A stretch of DNA of 64,000 bases from Ralstonia condita (lineage in GTDB: Bacteria > Pseudomonadota > Gammaproteobacteria > Burkholderiales > Burkholderiaceae). The first letter of the stretch is position 1, and each line of letters begins with the position of its first letter. The stretch covers positions 806,001 through 870,000 of the forward strand of contig NZ_CATYWO010000002.1 in NCBI RefSeq assembly GCF_958405655.1, written 5' to 3'. Position numbers and translations under genes: made by a program. Under the pieces are notes generated by a model. It made no database searches. It was not told where the DNA came from and saw only the letters and a program-made list of their open reading frames with translations. Positions 25,523-33,542 of the stretch are shown here, piece after piece.

Positions 25523-27238
25523 TCATGTCTTGGCGGACGCGTTGCTCGCCAGCGATTGCACGCATTCATCCACGCTCAGTTCGTGCAGCATCTCGGGCTG
25601 CAGCGTGGCGTCGGTCGCGCGCTGCAGGGCCGTGAGGGCACGCGGCTTGAGTCGCACGAGCATCAATCGCAAGTCGCGTGCCGTGCATTCGGCGGCAAAG
25701 ATGCGCAGCGCCTCGATTGCCGAGCCGTCCACATCGGGACTCTCTTCCAGGCTCAGCATGATGGTGTGCAGCGGCGGCTCGGCCGGCGTGCGCAGCAGCG
25801 CGCGGACCTTGCCCAGCACGCGCTCTGCGTTGGCGAAGAACAAGGGCACCTCCGGCCGCACGATCAGCACGCCCGGCACCGCCTTGGCTTCCGGATGCAA
25901 GGACACATCGACAAAATCATGGCTGTCACGCAGCCGGCCCAGTTCGCTCACGTTGGGCTCCGATAGCTTGCGCAGCGTCAGCAGCAGGCTCACGCCGATG
26001 GCGGCCAGCAAGCCGTGCAGCACGCCGAGGACAAGCACGGCCAGCAGCGCGGCAATCACGACCATGCGGTCGCGATGCCATGTCCAGTAGGGCTTGAACA
26101 CACTCGGATGCAGCGAGTGGCTGACAGCAAAGATCACGATGGCGGCGAGCACCGGCTCGGGGATGCGCGCGAGTTGCGGCAGGAACAGCCAGATGATCAC
26201 AGCGACCACGGCCGCCGCGCAGAGGCCCGCCAGGCGCGACTGCGCGCCGGCCGCTTCGTTGGCAGAGGTGGCCGAGTACCCGGCGCCGACCGGCATGCCA
26301 TGCAGCAGGCCTGAGAGCAGGTTGGCGCAGCCCAGGGCGACGAGGTCGCGGTTGGCAGAGATGCTGTCGCCGTGCTTGAGCGCAAAGTTGCGGATCGAGC
26401 CATAGGATTCCGCATAGAGGATCAGCATCAGCGCAAAGCCCAGTTCCGCGCTTTGCATCCACTGCGTGCGGTTGAGGCTGGGCACGCCAAAGCTGATGTT
26501 CTGCAGATCGATGTGGCCGACGATGGCAATGCCATAGGCATGCCAGTCGATCCAGAAGCCCGCCGCGATGGCCAGCACGATGACGAGCAGCGTGGCCGGG
26601 ATGCGGCCCCATCGGCCAAGTCCGAACAGCGCCGCCAGTGCCGTCGCGCCCAGCGCGGTGCTGTAGTGGTTGGCCCCAGGCACGCTGGTGAGCAGGTCCA
26701 GCATCATGCGCGGGGTGTCGCTGTGGCGGACGGTCACATCCAGGATCTTCGGCAACTGCTTGACCGCGATGGTCAATGCCAGGCCGAAGGTGAAGCCGCG
26801 CAGCACCGGGCGTGCGATGAAATCCGACATGCCGCCCAGTCGTGCCGCGCCTGCCAGGATGAATAGCGCACCGGTTGCGATGATCAGCGCGGCTGCCAGC
26901 GTGAGCGCTGGTGAACCGTTGTTCCCGGGTTCGGAAAGCACCGTCGCGAACAGCACCGCGGCAGATGACGACGTGGCCGAGACGATGGCAAAACGGCTTG
27001 TGCCAAGCAGCGCGTACACCACCAGCCCGCAGAGCAGGGCGATCAGCCCCGCCTGCGGCGGCAGGCTGGCGATACCCGCATAGGCGACGGCCTCGGGCAG
27101 CAGCAGGCCCGCGATCGAGAGCCCCGCGATGACGTCGCGCAGCACGCGTTGCTGGGTCGGCAGCGGCGGTGTGCCCAATGGCACAAAGCGGTCGGGATGC
27201 TGCAGGGCGTTTGCGGGGTGTTCGTAGCGGGGGGGCAT
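25523..27238 (-). CDS. SulP-family anion transporter with a STAS domain
   Basis: 571 residues. The N-terminal LRDVIAGLSIAGLLLPEAVA with YAGIASLPPQAGL is the SulP (SLC26) signature. About ten to twelve membrane segments follow, including SANRDLVALGCANLLSGLLHG and SATSANEAAGAQSRLAGLC. The C-terminal ~130 residues form a STAS domain (GVLIVRPEVPLFFANAERV, then DVDGSAIEALRIFA). It imports or exchanges sulfate, bicarbonate or a similar anion. It converges on acvB with 27 bp between stops. Confidence 0.92.
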   Translation of the reverse strand: MPPRYEHPANALQHPDRFVPLGTPPLPTQQRVLRDVIAGLSIAGLLLPEAVAYAGIASLPPQAGLIALLCGLVVYALLGTSRFAIVSATSSSAAVLFATVLSEPGNNGSPALTLAAALIIATGALFILAGAARLGGMSDFIARPVLRGFTFGLALTIAVKQLPKILDVTVRHSDTPRMMLDLLTSVPGANHYSTALGATALAALFGLGRWGRIPATLLVIVLAIAAGFWIDWHAYGIAIVGHIDLQNISFGVPSLNRTQWMQSAELGFALMLILYAESYGSIRNFALKHGDSISANRDLVALGCANLLSGLLHGMPVGAGYSATSANEAAGAQSRLAGLCAAAVVAVIIWLFLPQLARIPEPVLAAIVIFAVSHSLHPSVFKPYWTWHRDRMVVIAALLAVLVLGVLHGLLAAIGVSLLLTLRKLSEPNVSELGRLRDSHDFVDVSLHPEAKAVPGVLIVRPEVPLFFANAERVLGKVRALLRTPAEPPLHTIMLSLEESPDVDGSAIEALRIFAAECTARDLRLMLVRLKPRALTALQRATDATLQPEMLHELSVDECVQSLASNASAKT

Positions 27239-27260
27239 GCGGTACGGCGGTGCGGCGGAA

Positions 27261-27298
27261 AAGGAAGACGCCGCGACCCGGAGTGGGCCGCGGCGTGC
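27261..27298 (-). terminator. Terminator of the DUF3761-like gene
   Basis: On the minus strand an imperfect stem of ACGCCGCG arms (plus positions 27268-27276 and 27288-27297) is followed by TCTTCCTTTT, 22 bp past the stop at 27320. Confidence 0.65.
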
Positions 27299-27319
27299 AT
27301 AGCGTGCTTCTGGATGACC

Positions 27320-27847
27320 TTACTTGGTGCAGGCCTTGCCGCGGCTCGGGCGCATGCCTTGTGCCTTGGCGTCGGCCTCGGTCATGTATTCACCTTGCTT
27401 GGTCTTGCCGTAGTAGCGATCGCCTGGGCAGTGATAAACCTTGGTGGTGGCGTTGGCCCAGACCTTGTCAGCGCCGCCGCCTGGGGCCACGCTCGCCGGT
27501 GCGGCTGCTGCTGGCTTGGCCGGTGCAGCGGCTGCCGGCTTGGCGGGGGCCGGCGCCGGCATCGGTGCCGCAGTGGTGGCCGGTGCGGGCTTGGCGGACG
27601 CGGGTGCTGCGGGTGCAGCCGCGGGCGCGGCCGGTGCGCTGGCGGCGCTGGCCTTCTTGTCGACGCCGCCATGGCCGCGGCAGGCGCCCTTGAGCGTTGC
27701 GCCGGTGTAGGGCGTGCCGTCCTTGCAGACCGCATGGACAGCGGCGGGCGCTGCGGCCGGTGCGGTGGCGGGCGCCGTCGTGCCCTGCGCAAACGCCGAG
27801 CCCATCACCAGCGCGCCCATCGAAAACATCAACGCAGACAATTTCAT
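27320..27847 (-). CDS. Secreted DUF3761-like protein with an Ala/Pro linker
   Basis: 175 residues. The signal peptide MKLSALMFSMGALVMGSAFA is cleaved near AFAQG. Residues about 40-65, CKDGTPYTGATLKGACRGHG, have the paired-cysteine GACxGHGG motif of DUF3761 proteins. A linker of about 70 residues is almost only Ala, Pro, Lys and Thr. The C-terminal domain KVWANATTKVYHCPGDRYYG ending GMRPSRGKACTK is a second conserved piece often found in betaproteobacterial secreted proteins. Function unknown; periplasmic or extracellular. Confidence 0.85.
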   Translation of the reverse strand: MKLSALMFSMGALVMGSAFAQGTTAPATAPAAAPAAVHAVCKDGTPYTGATLKGACRGHGGVDKKASAASAPAAPAAAPAAPASAKPAPATTAAPMPAPAPAKPAAAAPAKPAAAAPASVAPGGGADKVWANATTKVYHCPGDRYYGKTKQGEYMTEADAKAQGMRPSRGKACTK

Positions 27848-27958
27848 GTCGAGACCCTCAACGAGGCACGGAGATACGTGCGTGACCGAATAACGTCAAC
27901 TGACAGTACGCGTTGACCAGACCAAGGGTTTGTCTGAGGACAAACGCATCAACATTGA

Positions 27959-28213
27959 TCATTTCGCAACAGTTGGCAGGCAGATGTTGCGTCGTTGCAG
28001 GCTGCGGTGCCAGCGTCGCTTCAGCATAGGCAAGATCAGGCGGCCCGGCGAGGTTTCGGCGCATGTGTCGATGCCCTGCACAAGGCCCTTGACCAGCTGC
28101 GGCTGGCGCAACTGTCCGAGCCACCACCGGAGCGGGCGGCCGTCTCCGTCGGCGCTGCGCCTGCCGACGTAGAGCACATTCGGCTCGCGTGGGTCTGCCG
28201 TGCGCTGCTTCAT
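27959..28213 (-). other. Doubtful small ORF or gene relic
   Basis: An open frame of 84 residues starting MKQRTADPREPNVLYVGRRS has a plausible, non-shadow-like N-terminal half, but I recognise no family and see no clear ribosome site. It lies in the 620-bp stretch between the DUF3761-like gene and the YheO-type regulator. The rest of that stretch (27848-27958 and 28214-28467) shows promoter-like AT-rich sequence next to 28440-28467 and nothing else that I can support. It may be a decayed gene. Confidence 0.25.
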
Positions 28214-28467
28214 CAGTTCACCGTGTGCAAGCAGCGATGCCGCAGTGGGAGGGAGGGCACACACCTCCGCCACTACGCCAAGGTCGCACTCCCGGTTGGG
28301 CATGGCCGGTGGCCATCGGCAACAGCAGCATCGGAGGGTCAGCCGCCCAGGCATTCGCAGGGAAAGGCGCGCGCGCGGTCATCACCGGCCGAAGCCGACG
28401 GCCATACGAGCCGATGATGAAGATGCGGCATTGACGAAACGTCAACAATTGACATATCGTCATCATC

Positions 28468-29109
28468 ATGACACTGGCTGAAGAAAACCACCTCCTCCTG
28501 CGCGAGGGCCGCAAGATCGTCGAGGCGCTGGGCAAGACACTGGCGCCGCTCGTGGAGGTCGTGCTGCACGACCTGACGGAGCCGGACCATTCCGTCGTGG
28601 CCATCGCCAACAACCTGTCCGGCCGTCGGGCTGGCGATGCCGCCACCGAGATGGGCCTGGCGCGCATGGCCGATCCCGACTTCCCGGAAGTCATCGAAAA
28701 CTATGCCAACCGGTTTCCCGACGGACGACCGGCCAAGAGCACGTCGATCGGGTTGAAGAACAGCCGTGGCGATTACGTGGCGGCCATCTGCCTGAACATG
28801 GACGTGTCCATGCTCAGCGCCATGACGGCCAGCCTCACGCAACTGATGCGCATCGATGTGGCGGCGCCCCCCGTGCCGGAATCGCTGGCGCCGCGTCGTG
28901 TGGAAGAAGTGCGCGATGCACTCGAACGCTTTGCAGCGGCGCGCAACACCACGCCCATGGCCATGACGCTGGACCAGCGTCGCGAGGCCATGCGCGAGCT
29001 GGCCGCCAGCGGCCTGCTCAACCTGCGCCGCGCCTTGACCGAAGTCGCGCAAACACTGGGCGTGGCGCGCTCCACCGTCTACACCTACCTTCCCGAGAAT
29101 CCTGCATGA
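28468..29109 (+). CDS. YheO/DauR-type transcriptional regulator
   Basis: 213 residues. The N-terminal ~115 residues are a YheO-like PAS domain (LAPLVEVVLHDLTEPDHSVV, KNSRGDYVAAICLNMDVS). The C terminus RRALTEVAQTLGVARSTVYT is the HTH of the DauR group. Members regulate D-amino-acid and related catabolic genes. It overlaps the downstream PLP dehydratase by 4 bases (ATGA), so it probably controls its own operon and responds to that enzyme's substrate (inference). Confidence 0.88.
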   Translation: MTLAEENHLLLREGRKIVEALGKTLAPLVEVVLHDLTEPDHSVVAIANNLSGRRAGDAATEMGLARMADPDFPEVIENYANRFPDGRPAKSTSIGLKNSRGDYVAAICLNMDVSMLSAMTASLTQLMRIDVAAPPVPESLAPRRVEEVRDALERFAAARNTTPMAMTLDQRREAMRELAASGLLNLRRALTEVAQTLGVARSTVYTYLPENPA

Positions 29110-30074
29110 GCCTGCCGATCTCCTACGACGACGTCGTTGCCGCCCACGCGCGCCTGCAAGGTGTTGCCCACAAGACGCCCGTCCTGACCTCGGGCATCGC
29201 CAATGCGATGTGCGGCGCCCAGTTGTTCTTCAAGGCCGAGTGTTTCCAGCGCATGGGCGCGTTCAAGTTTCGCGGGGCGTACAACGCGCTGTCGCAGTTC
29301 ACGCCGGCGCAGCGCAAGGCGGGCGTGATCACGTTCTCGTCGGGCAATCACGCACAGGCGATTGCGCTGTCGGCGCGGCTGCTGGGCATGCGCGCCGTCA
29401 TCGTCATGCCCAAGGATGCGCCTGTCGTCAAAGTCGAAGCGACACGCGGCTATGGCGGCGAGGTGGTGTTCTTCGATCGCTACACCGAAGACCGCGAGGC
29501 CATCGGCCGCAAGCTGGCCGAGGAACACGGCTTGACGCTGATCCCGCCGTATGACCATCCGCATGTGATGGCCGGGCAAGGCACGGCAGCCAAGGAACTG
29601 ATCGAAGAGGCCGGCCCGCTCGACGTGCTGCTGGCTCCGCTGGGCGGCGGCGGGCTGCTTTCCGGCTGCGCCACGGCGGCGCGCGCGCTGAACCCCGCGT
29701 GCAGGATCATCGGCGTGGAGCCCGAGGCTGGCAACGACGGCCAGCAGAGCTTTCGCACAGGCAAGATCGTCCATATCGACACGCCGAAGACGCTGGCCGA
29801 TGGGGCGCAGACGCAGCATCTGGGCGGCTACACGTTTGCGGTGATCCGCGAGCTGGTCGAGGACATCGTCACCGTGAGCGATGCGGAGCTCGTCAGTACC
29901 ATGCAGTTCTTTGCGTCACGCATGAAGGCCGTGGTCGAACCCACCGGCTGCCTGGCCGCTGCCGCAGCGTTGAATGGCAAGGTCGATGTGCGCGGCAAGC
30001 GCGTCGGCGTGATCGTGTCGGGCGGAAACGTGGATCTGCGGCTGTTTTCCAGGCTTGTGCTGGAGGCGGCATGA
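29106..30074 (+). CDS. PLP-dependent threonine/serine (hydroxyaspartate-type) dehydratase
   Basis: 322 residues, the length of single-domain dehydratases without an ACT regulatory domain. The PLP lysine is Lys54 in MGAFKFRGAYNALSQF, and the phosphate loop is PLGGGGLLSGCATAA. SSGNHAQAIALSARLLG is the conserved substrate loop. The family includes threonine deaminases, serine racemase-like enzymes and threo-3-hydroxyaspartate ammonia-lyases. The RidA gene downstream would clear its enamine product, and the DauR-type regulator upstream suggests an unusual hydroxy or D-amino acid substrate. Confidence 0.9.
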   Translation: MSLPISYDDVVAAHARLQGVAHKTPVLTSGIANAMCGAQLFFKAECFQRMGAFKFRGAYNALSQFTPAQRKAGVITFSSGNHAQAIALSARLLGMRAVIVMPKDAPVVKVEATRGYGGEVVFFDRYTEDREAIGRKLAEEHGLTLIPPYDHPHVMAGQGTAAKELIEEAGPLDVLLAPLGGGGLLSGCATAARALNPACRIIGVEPEAGNDGQQSFRTGKIVHIDTPKTLADGAQTQHLGGYTFAVIRELVEDIVTVSDAELVSTMQFFASRMKAVVEPTGCLAAAAALNGKVDVRGKRVGVIVSGGNVDLRLFSRLVLEAA

Positions 30075-30184
30075 GCATGGGGCGCGGGCTCGGTGCGGCA
30101 GCAACGCATCCCGCCGGGATGGTGTTCGGCCACTGGCATCGCCTTGGACGGATGACGCACCCCGGGACGGCGTCCACCGTATGA
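30071..30184 (+). CDS. Possible 37-residue coupling ORF between the dehydratase and RidA
   Basis: ATG 30071 overlaps the dehydratase stop (ATGA) and its own TGA overlaps the RidA start (ATGA at 30181), so ribosomes could pass through all three. The peptide starts MSMGRGLGAAATHPAG and has no recognisable domain. It may be a translated spacer and not a functional protein. Confidence 0.3.
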   Translation: MSMGRGLGAAATHPAGMVFGHWHRLGRMTHPGTASTV

Positions 30185-30570
30185 ATGGCGCCCGCTACCT
30201 GAACGCACCCGACTTGCGTCCGCCTGCCGGGCACTATTCGCACGCGGTCTGCGCCAACGGATTCGTGTTTGTAGCAGGGCAGATTCCCGTCACGCCGGCC
30301 GGTGAGCGGTTGGTTGCCGCGTCGTTCGAAAGGCAAGTACGGCAGGTGCTGGCCAATCTTGACGCCGTGCTGGCCGCTGCCGCAACCGACCGCTCCCGCC
30401 TGGTGCAGGTGCGCGTGTACGTGACCGACATGGAGACGCACTGGCCCGCCTTCGATGCGCTCTATCGTGATTGGATCGGCGACACGCGTCCGGCGCGCGC
30501 CGTGGTGCCGGTGCCCGCACTGCATGGCGGGGTGGCCGTGGAAATCGAAGCCGTCGCGCTGGGCGGCTGA
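30181..30570 (+). CDS. RidA-family enamine/imine deaminase
   Basis: 129 residues. The YjgF/RidA pattern is clear: GHYSHAVCANGFVFVAGQIP near the N terminus, RQVLANLDAVLAAAATDRSR in the helix, VQVRVYVTDMETHWPAF, and TRPARAVVPVPALHGGVAVE with the arginine that binds the carboxylate. RidA proteins hydrolyse reactive 2-aminoacrylate-type intermediates released by PLP dehydratases, which matches the gene just upstream. Confidence 0.9.
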   Translation: MNGARYLNAPDLRPPAGHYSHAVCANGFVFVAGQIPVTPAGERLVAASFERQVRQVLANLDAVLAAAATDRSRLVQVRVYVTDMETHWPAFDALYRDWIGDTRPARAVVPVPALHGGVAVEIEAVALGG

Positions 30571-30716
30571 TGCAATCGCCCGATGTTGATACGTGTCAGA
30601 GAAGGGGAAGCGTGGCGGTGTGATGCGTTGTCCGTCCGTTGGCCGTTGTTGCAAAATGCGAGGAACGCCAGCCGAAGCATGCACCCCGGCTTTGAACGAC
30701 ACGATATTGCGCCCAC

Positions 30717-31589
30717 ATGAGCCACCCCACGCGGCAACTGACGCAGGACGACGTACCGATTGGCCAACCGCTGCCCTTTGCCCTGGCCGATGGCGCGGGT
30801 CGTCTGCTGCTGCCGGCTGGTGCCATCGTGCCCGTTGCCGAAGATGCGCGGCTGCTGTTCCAGCACGGCCCCGTGCTGGCTGCCGACCCATCGGGCGACG
30901 CGGTATCCGGCGCCCCGCTCGAAACGGCTGAGGCCAAGCCACGCCTGGGCGCCACCGGCCTGTCCATCGGTACCGTCCTGCAGGTGCAGGAGAAGTCTGC
31001 GCCGTCGCGCGCGGCCTTGCCTTGCCGCCTGATCGGTTACATCGAAGGAGAGGCGCTCTTTATCACGCAGCCCGCCGATGCGAAGCGCACGCTGCGCCCG
31101 GAAGTGCGCGACGTATTGCTGCTGCGGGGATTCTCAGGGCGAGCGGTGGTCAGCATGCTTTCCAGCGTGGTTGCGATGGGGCAGTTTCCTTCGCCCTATC
31201 TGGTGCTGGCCATGCCCACCAAGGTGCACAAGGTGCAACTGCGCAAGGCCAAGCGCGTCCAGGTGCGCATCGGCGCGACGCTGCGTGCCGAAGGGCAGGC
31301 AGCCTCGGCCGTGAAACGCGTGGCGGTCATTCGCGACATCTGCCTCAACGGTGCGCTCGTGCAGAGTGCCGATGCGTCGTTCCAGCCTGGTGATCCTCTC
31401 TGCCTGGACTTCAGCGCCTATGTGGACGGGCAGCAGGAAGATTTCTCCATCTCGGGGCGGGTTGCCAGCGGGTCGCCGGTGCACGGCGCGTCGGCAGCCG
31501 GGTTTGTGTCGTTCGGGGTGGAGTTTTCGCTGTCGAAGGAGCAGACGGCGCGCCTTTCGCACCTGATCATCGAACGGCTGGAAGAGTAG
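30717..31589 (+). CDS. PilZ-domain (YcgR-like) cyclic-di-GMP effector
   Basis: 290 residues. The N-terminal ~170 residues resemble the PilZN/YcgR domain (IGTVLQVQE, ALPCRLIGYIEGEALFITQP). The C-terminal PilZ domain begins LRKAKRVQVRIGATLRAEG, where the basic pair supplies the RxxxR c-di-GMP arm, and continues VIRDICLNGALV, a variant of the D/NxSxxG motif with Cys in place of Ser. It probably links c-di-GMP to motility or surface behaviour. No sigma-28 promoter is evident upstream. Confidence 0.82.
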   Translation: MSHPTRQLTQDDVPIGQPLPFALADGAGRLLLPAGAIVPVAEDARLLFQHGPVLAADPSGDAVSGAPLETAEAKPRLGATGLSIGTVLQVQEKSAPSRAALPCRLIGYIEGEALFITQPADAKRTLRPEVRDVLLLRGFSGRAVVSMLSSVVAMGQFPSPYLVLAMPTKVHKVQLRKAKRVQVRIGATLRAEGQAASAVKRVAVIRDICLNGALVQSADASFQPGDPLCLDFSAYVDGQQEDFSISGRVASGSPVHGASAAGFVSFGVEFSLSKEQTARLSHLIIERLEE

Positions 31590-31601
31590 TAGCAGCGACG
31601 C

Positions 31602-32492
31602 TCAATCCTTACCGGCCAGCATCGTTTCCAGAAGCCACGCGCCCGCCTGGCCGAGTGGGCGCTGGCGCGACCACACCACATCCACCGGCAACTGGCGAGG
31701 CCAGCCGCGTGCCCGCACCTCATGCAGGCGATCGGCGGCGAAGTGATCGACCAGCCAGCGCGGCAGTTCGGTCCAGCCAAATCCCAGCACCGCCATCTCC
31801 AGCAACATCAGGTAGCTCGGCGCAGACCATCGCCGTGGGCTGCGCACCGGCGCGGCGTTGGCGCGCGGGCCTACGGGATCGACGAAGGTGTTCAGCCGCA
31901 GCTCGCGCGCCTCGCGCAATACCGCATGCGGAACTTCCTCCGCGCCATATCGGGCGAGCGGGTGCTGCAGCCCGACGAACAGCCCGATCTCTGATTGCTC
32001 GGCGATGGCCGCCGCGCCGATGTCGGCGGGATAAACCGTCTGCGCTGCGACCAGGCCGAGCTGGGCACGGCCCAGTTGGATGATGTCGACCACATCTTCG
32101 TGCTCGGCGATCAGGCATTCGAGTTCGAGGTCGGGGTAGCGCTGCTCCAGCGTGGCGAGCGTCTGCTCGTAACGGTCGGACTGATATGTGTCCGACACGA
32201 CGAGCGTCAGGCGCGCTTCCAGGCCGCCGGCCATCTGTGCCGCCAGGCGGTCCATCTGCTCGCTGGCGTCGAGCACGCGACGCGCCTGCGTGAACATGGC
32301 CCGGCCGGCTTCGGTTAGCGTCGGCTGGCGCGTGCTGCGGTCGAACAGCGTCAGGCCCAGATCGATTTCAAGATTGGCGATGGCCTCGCTGATCGTCGAC
32401 TGGCGCTTGCCCAGCTTTCGGGCTGCGGCGGAGAACGAACCGAGCGTGGCGGCTTCGGCAAAGGCGAGCAGGGCTTCGGGTGAGTGGCGCAT
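31602..32492 (-). CDS. LysR-family regulator of the PACE efflux gene
   Basis: 296 residues from MRHSPEALLAFAEAATLGSF; an ATG at 32516 would add eight residues. The winged HTH reads SFSAAARKLGKRQSTISEAI followed by GLTLFDRSTRQPTLTEAGRA. The effector domain follows in the usual LysR length. The gene is divergent from the PACE transporter with 115 bp between starts and a palindrome in the gap. LysR proteins next to PACE pumps (AceR-like) activate them in response to substrate, so that role is inferred here. Confidence 0.9.
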   Translation of the reverse strand: MRHSPEALLAFAEAATLGSFSAAARKLGKRQSTISEAIANLEIDLGLTLFDRSTRQPTLTEAGRAMFTQARRVLDASEQMDRLAAQMAGGLEARLTLVVSDTYQSDRYEQTLATLEQRYPDLELECLIAEHEDVVDIIQLGRAQLGLVAAQTVYPADIGAAAIAEQSEIGLFVGLQHPLARYGAEEVPHAVLREARELRLNTFVDPVGPRANAAPVRSPRRWSAPSYLMLLEMAVLGFGWTELPRWLVDHFAADRLHEVRARGWPRQLPVDVVWSRQRPLGQAGAWLLETMLAGKD

Positions 32493-32525
32493 CGGATGTT
32501 CCGGACGAGGGTGCATCGTGCAATA

Positions 32526-32542
32526 TATCGGAAAAACCGATA
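32526..32542. promoter_or_regulatory. Probable LysR operator
   Basis: TATCGG (32526-32531) and CCGATA (32537-32542) are a perfect inverted repeat around AAAAA, giving a T-N15-A dyad in an AT-rich stretch between the LysR and PACE starts. Confidence 0.6.
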
Positions 32543-32607
32543 GTAAAAAACTGGATAAGACGGCTGCTACCGATGAAAATCCTCCCTGTTGATTGGAGGT
32601 TATTGCA

Positions 32608-33045
32608 ATGCAAGTTATCTACAAAACGCCAGCCGAGCGCCTTGTCCATGCGCTGACGTTCGAGCTGGTCGCCATGCTCATCTGTGCGCCGCTGTTTAGT
32701 TGGCTGATGGAGTTGCCGTTGGCTGAAATGGGCGTCATGACGCTCATGTTTGCCGCGGTGGCGATGGTATGGAACATGGTGTTCAACGCCATGTTCGAGC
32801 GCGTGGAGCGTCGCTACAGGCTTTCGCGCACCGTGGCCGTGCGCGTGGTGCATGCCTGTCTGTTCGAGGGCGGTCTGGTCCTGATGCTGGTGCCGCTGGC
32901 GGCGTGGTGGCTCGACGTGGGCCTGTGGGAAGCGTTCGTGCTCGACATCGGCATCATGCTGCTGTTCCTGCCGTACACGTTCTTCTTCAACTTTGCGTAT
33001 GACCACTTGCGCGCACGCTGGACGACGCGCCGCGCGCTGGCCTGA
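32608..33045 (+). CDS. PACE-family multidrug efflux transporter
   Basis: 145 residues with four membrane segments arranged as two bacterial transmembrane-pair units. Unit one starts RLVHALTFELVAMLICAPLF and unit two RVVHACLFEGGLVLMLVPLA; both carry the His-Glu pair typical of the chlorhexidine (AceI-like) PACE family. WNMVFNAMFERVE and YTFFFNFAYDHLR are the matching loop motifs. It probably exports biocides or polyamine-like compounds with protons. A GGAGGT lies 8 bases before ATG 32608, and an in-frame upstream ATG at 32593 is rejected on that basis. Confidence 0.92.
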   Translation: MQVIYKTPAERLVHALTFELVAMLICAPLFSWLMELPLAEMGVMTLMFAAVAMVWNMVFNAMFERVERRYRLSRTVAVRVVHACLFEGGLVLMLVPLAAWWLDVGLWEAFVLDIGIMLLFLPYTFFFNFAYDHLRARWTTRRALA

Positions 33046-33096
33046 CGCCGAGGCGCTGCCTCAACAAGCGCCGGGTGCGGTCGGCTGTCGACGGCT

Positions 33097-33495
33097 TTAC
33101 CTGGCGATGTCTGCGCCGCGCTCCGTCAGCAAGTCCCGCAGCACGGAGCGATGGCAGTGCGCCTCGTCCTCGCAATAGCAGCCGATCGCCAGATTGGTCT
33201 GATGGGACAGCGCCGCCAGCATGTCGAGCAGGCGCGCGGCGTCGCCGTCGCGCATTTCGGCGCGGAAGTGGCGCACGAAGGTTTGCCAGCCTTTTTCGTC
33301 GTGCTTGGATTGCGCGGCCAGCGCTTGCTTGACGAGTTCCGGCGTGGGCGAGAGCAGCGGCATCCACACGTCGTAGAAATCGCGGCTGGCGAATGCTTCC
33401 TTGGGCACACCGCGCGGCGGGCGCCGCACGGTGCCGATGCGCAAGCCTTCATCGGGGTAACGCGGCTCGCCGAGCCGGACGATGCGTAGTGCCAT
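33097..33495 (-). CDS. DUF488 family protein
   Basis: 132 residues from MALRIVRLGEPRYPDEGLRI. The C-terminal IGCYCEDEAHCHRSVLRDLL is the hallmark cysteine/histidine motif of DUF488. YDVWMPLLSPTPELVKQAL follows the family pattern. Biochemical role unknown. It is transcribed in the same direction as the ABC substrate-binding gene upstream (47 bp), but probably unrelated in function. Confidence 0.85.
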   Translation of the reverse strand: MALRIVRLGEPRYPDEGLRIGTVRRPPRGVPKEAFASRDFYDVWMPLLSPTPELVKQALAAQSKHDEKGWQTFVRHFRAEMRDGDAARLLDMLAALSHQTNLAIGCYCEDEAHCHRSVLRDLLTERGADIAR

Positions 33496-33542
33496 GGACT
33501 GCCTCCGTGCGGATGCCGCGCGTTGTGATCGGACGTGATGCG

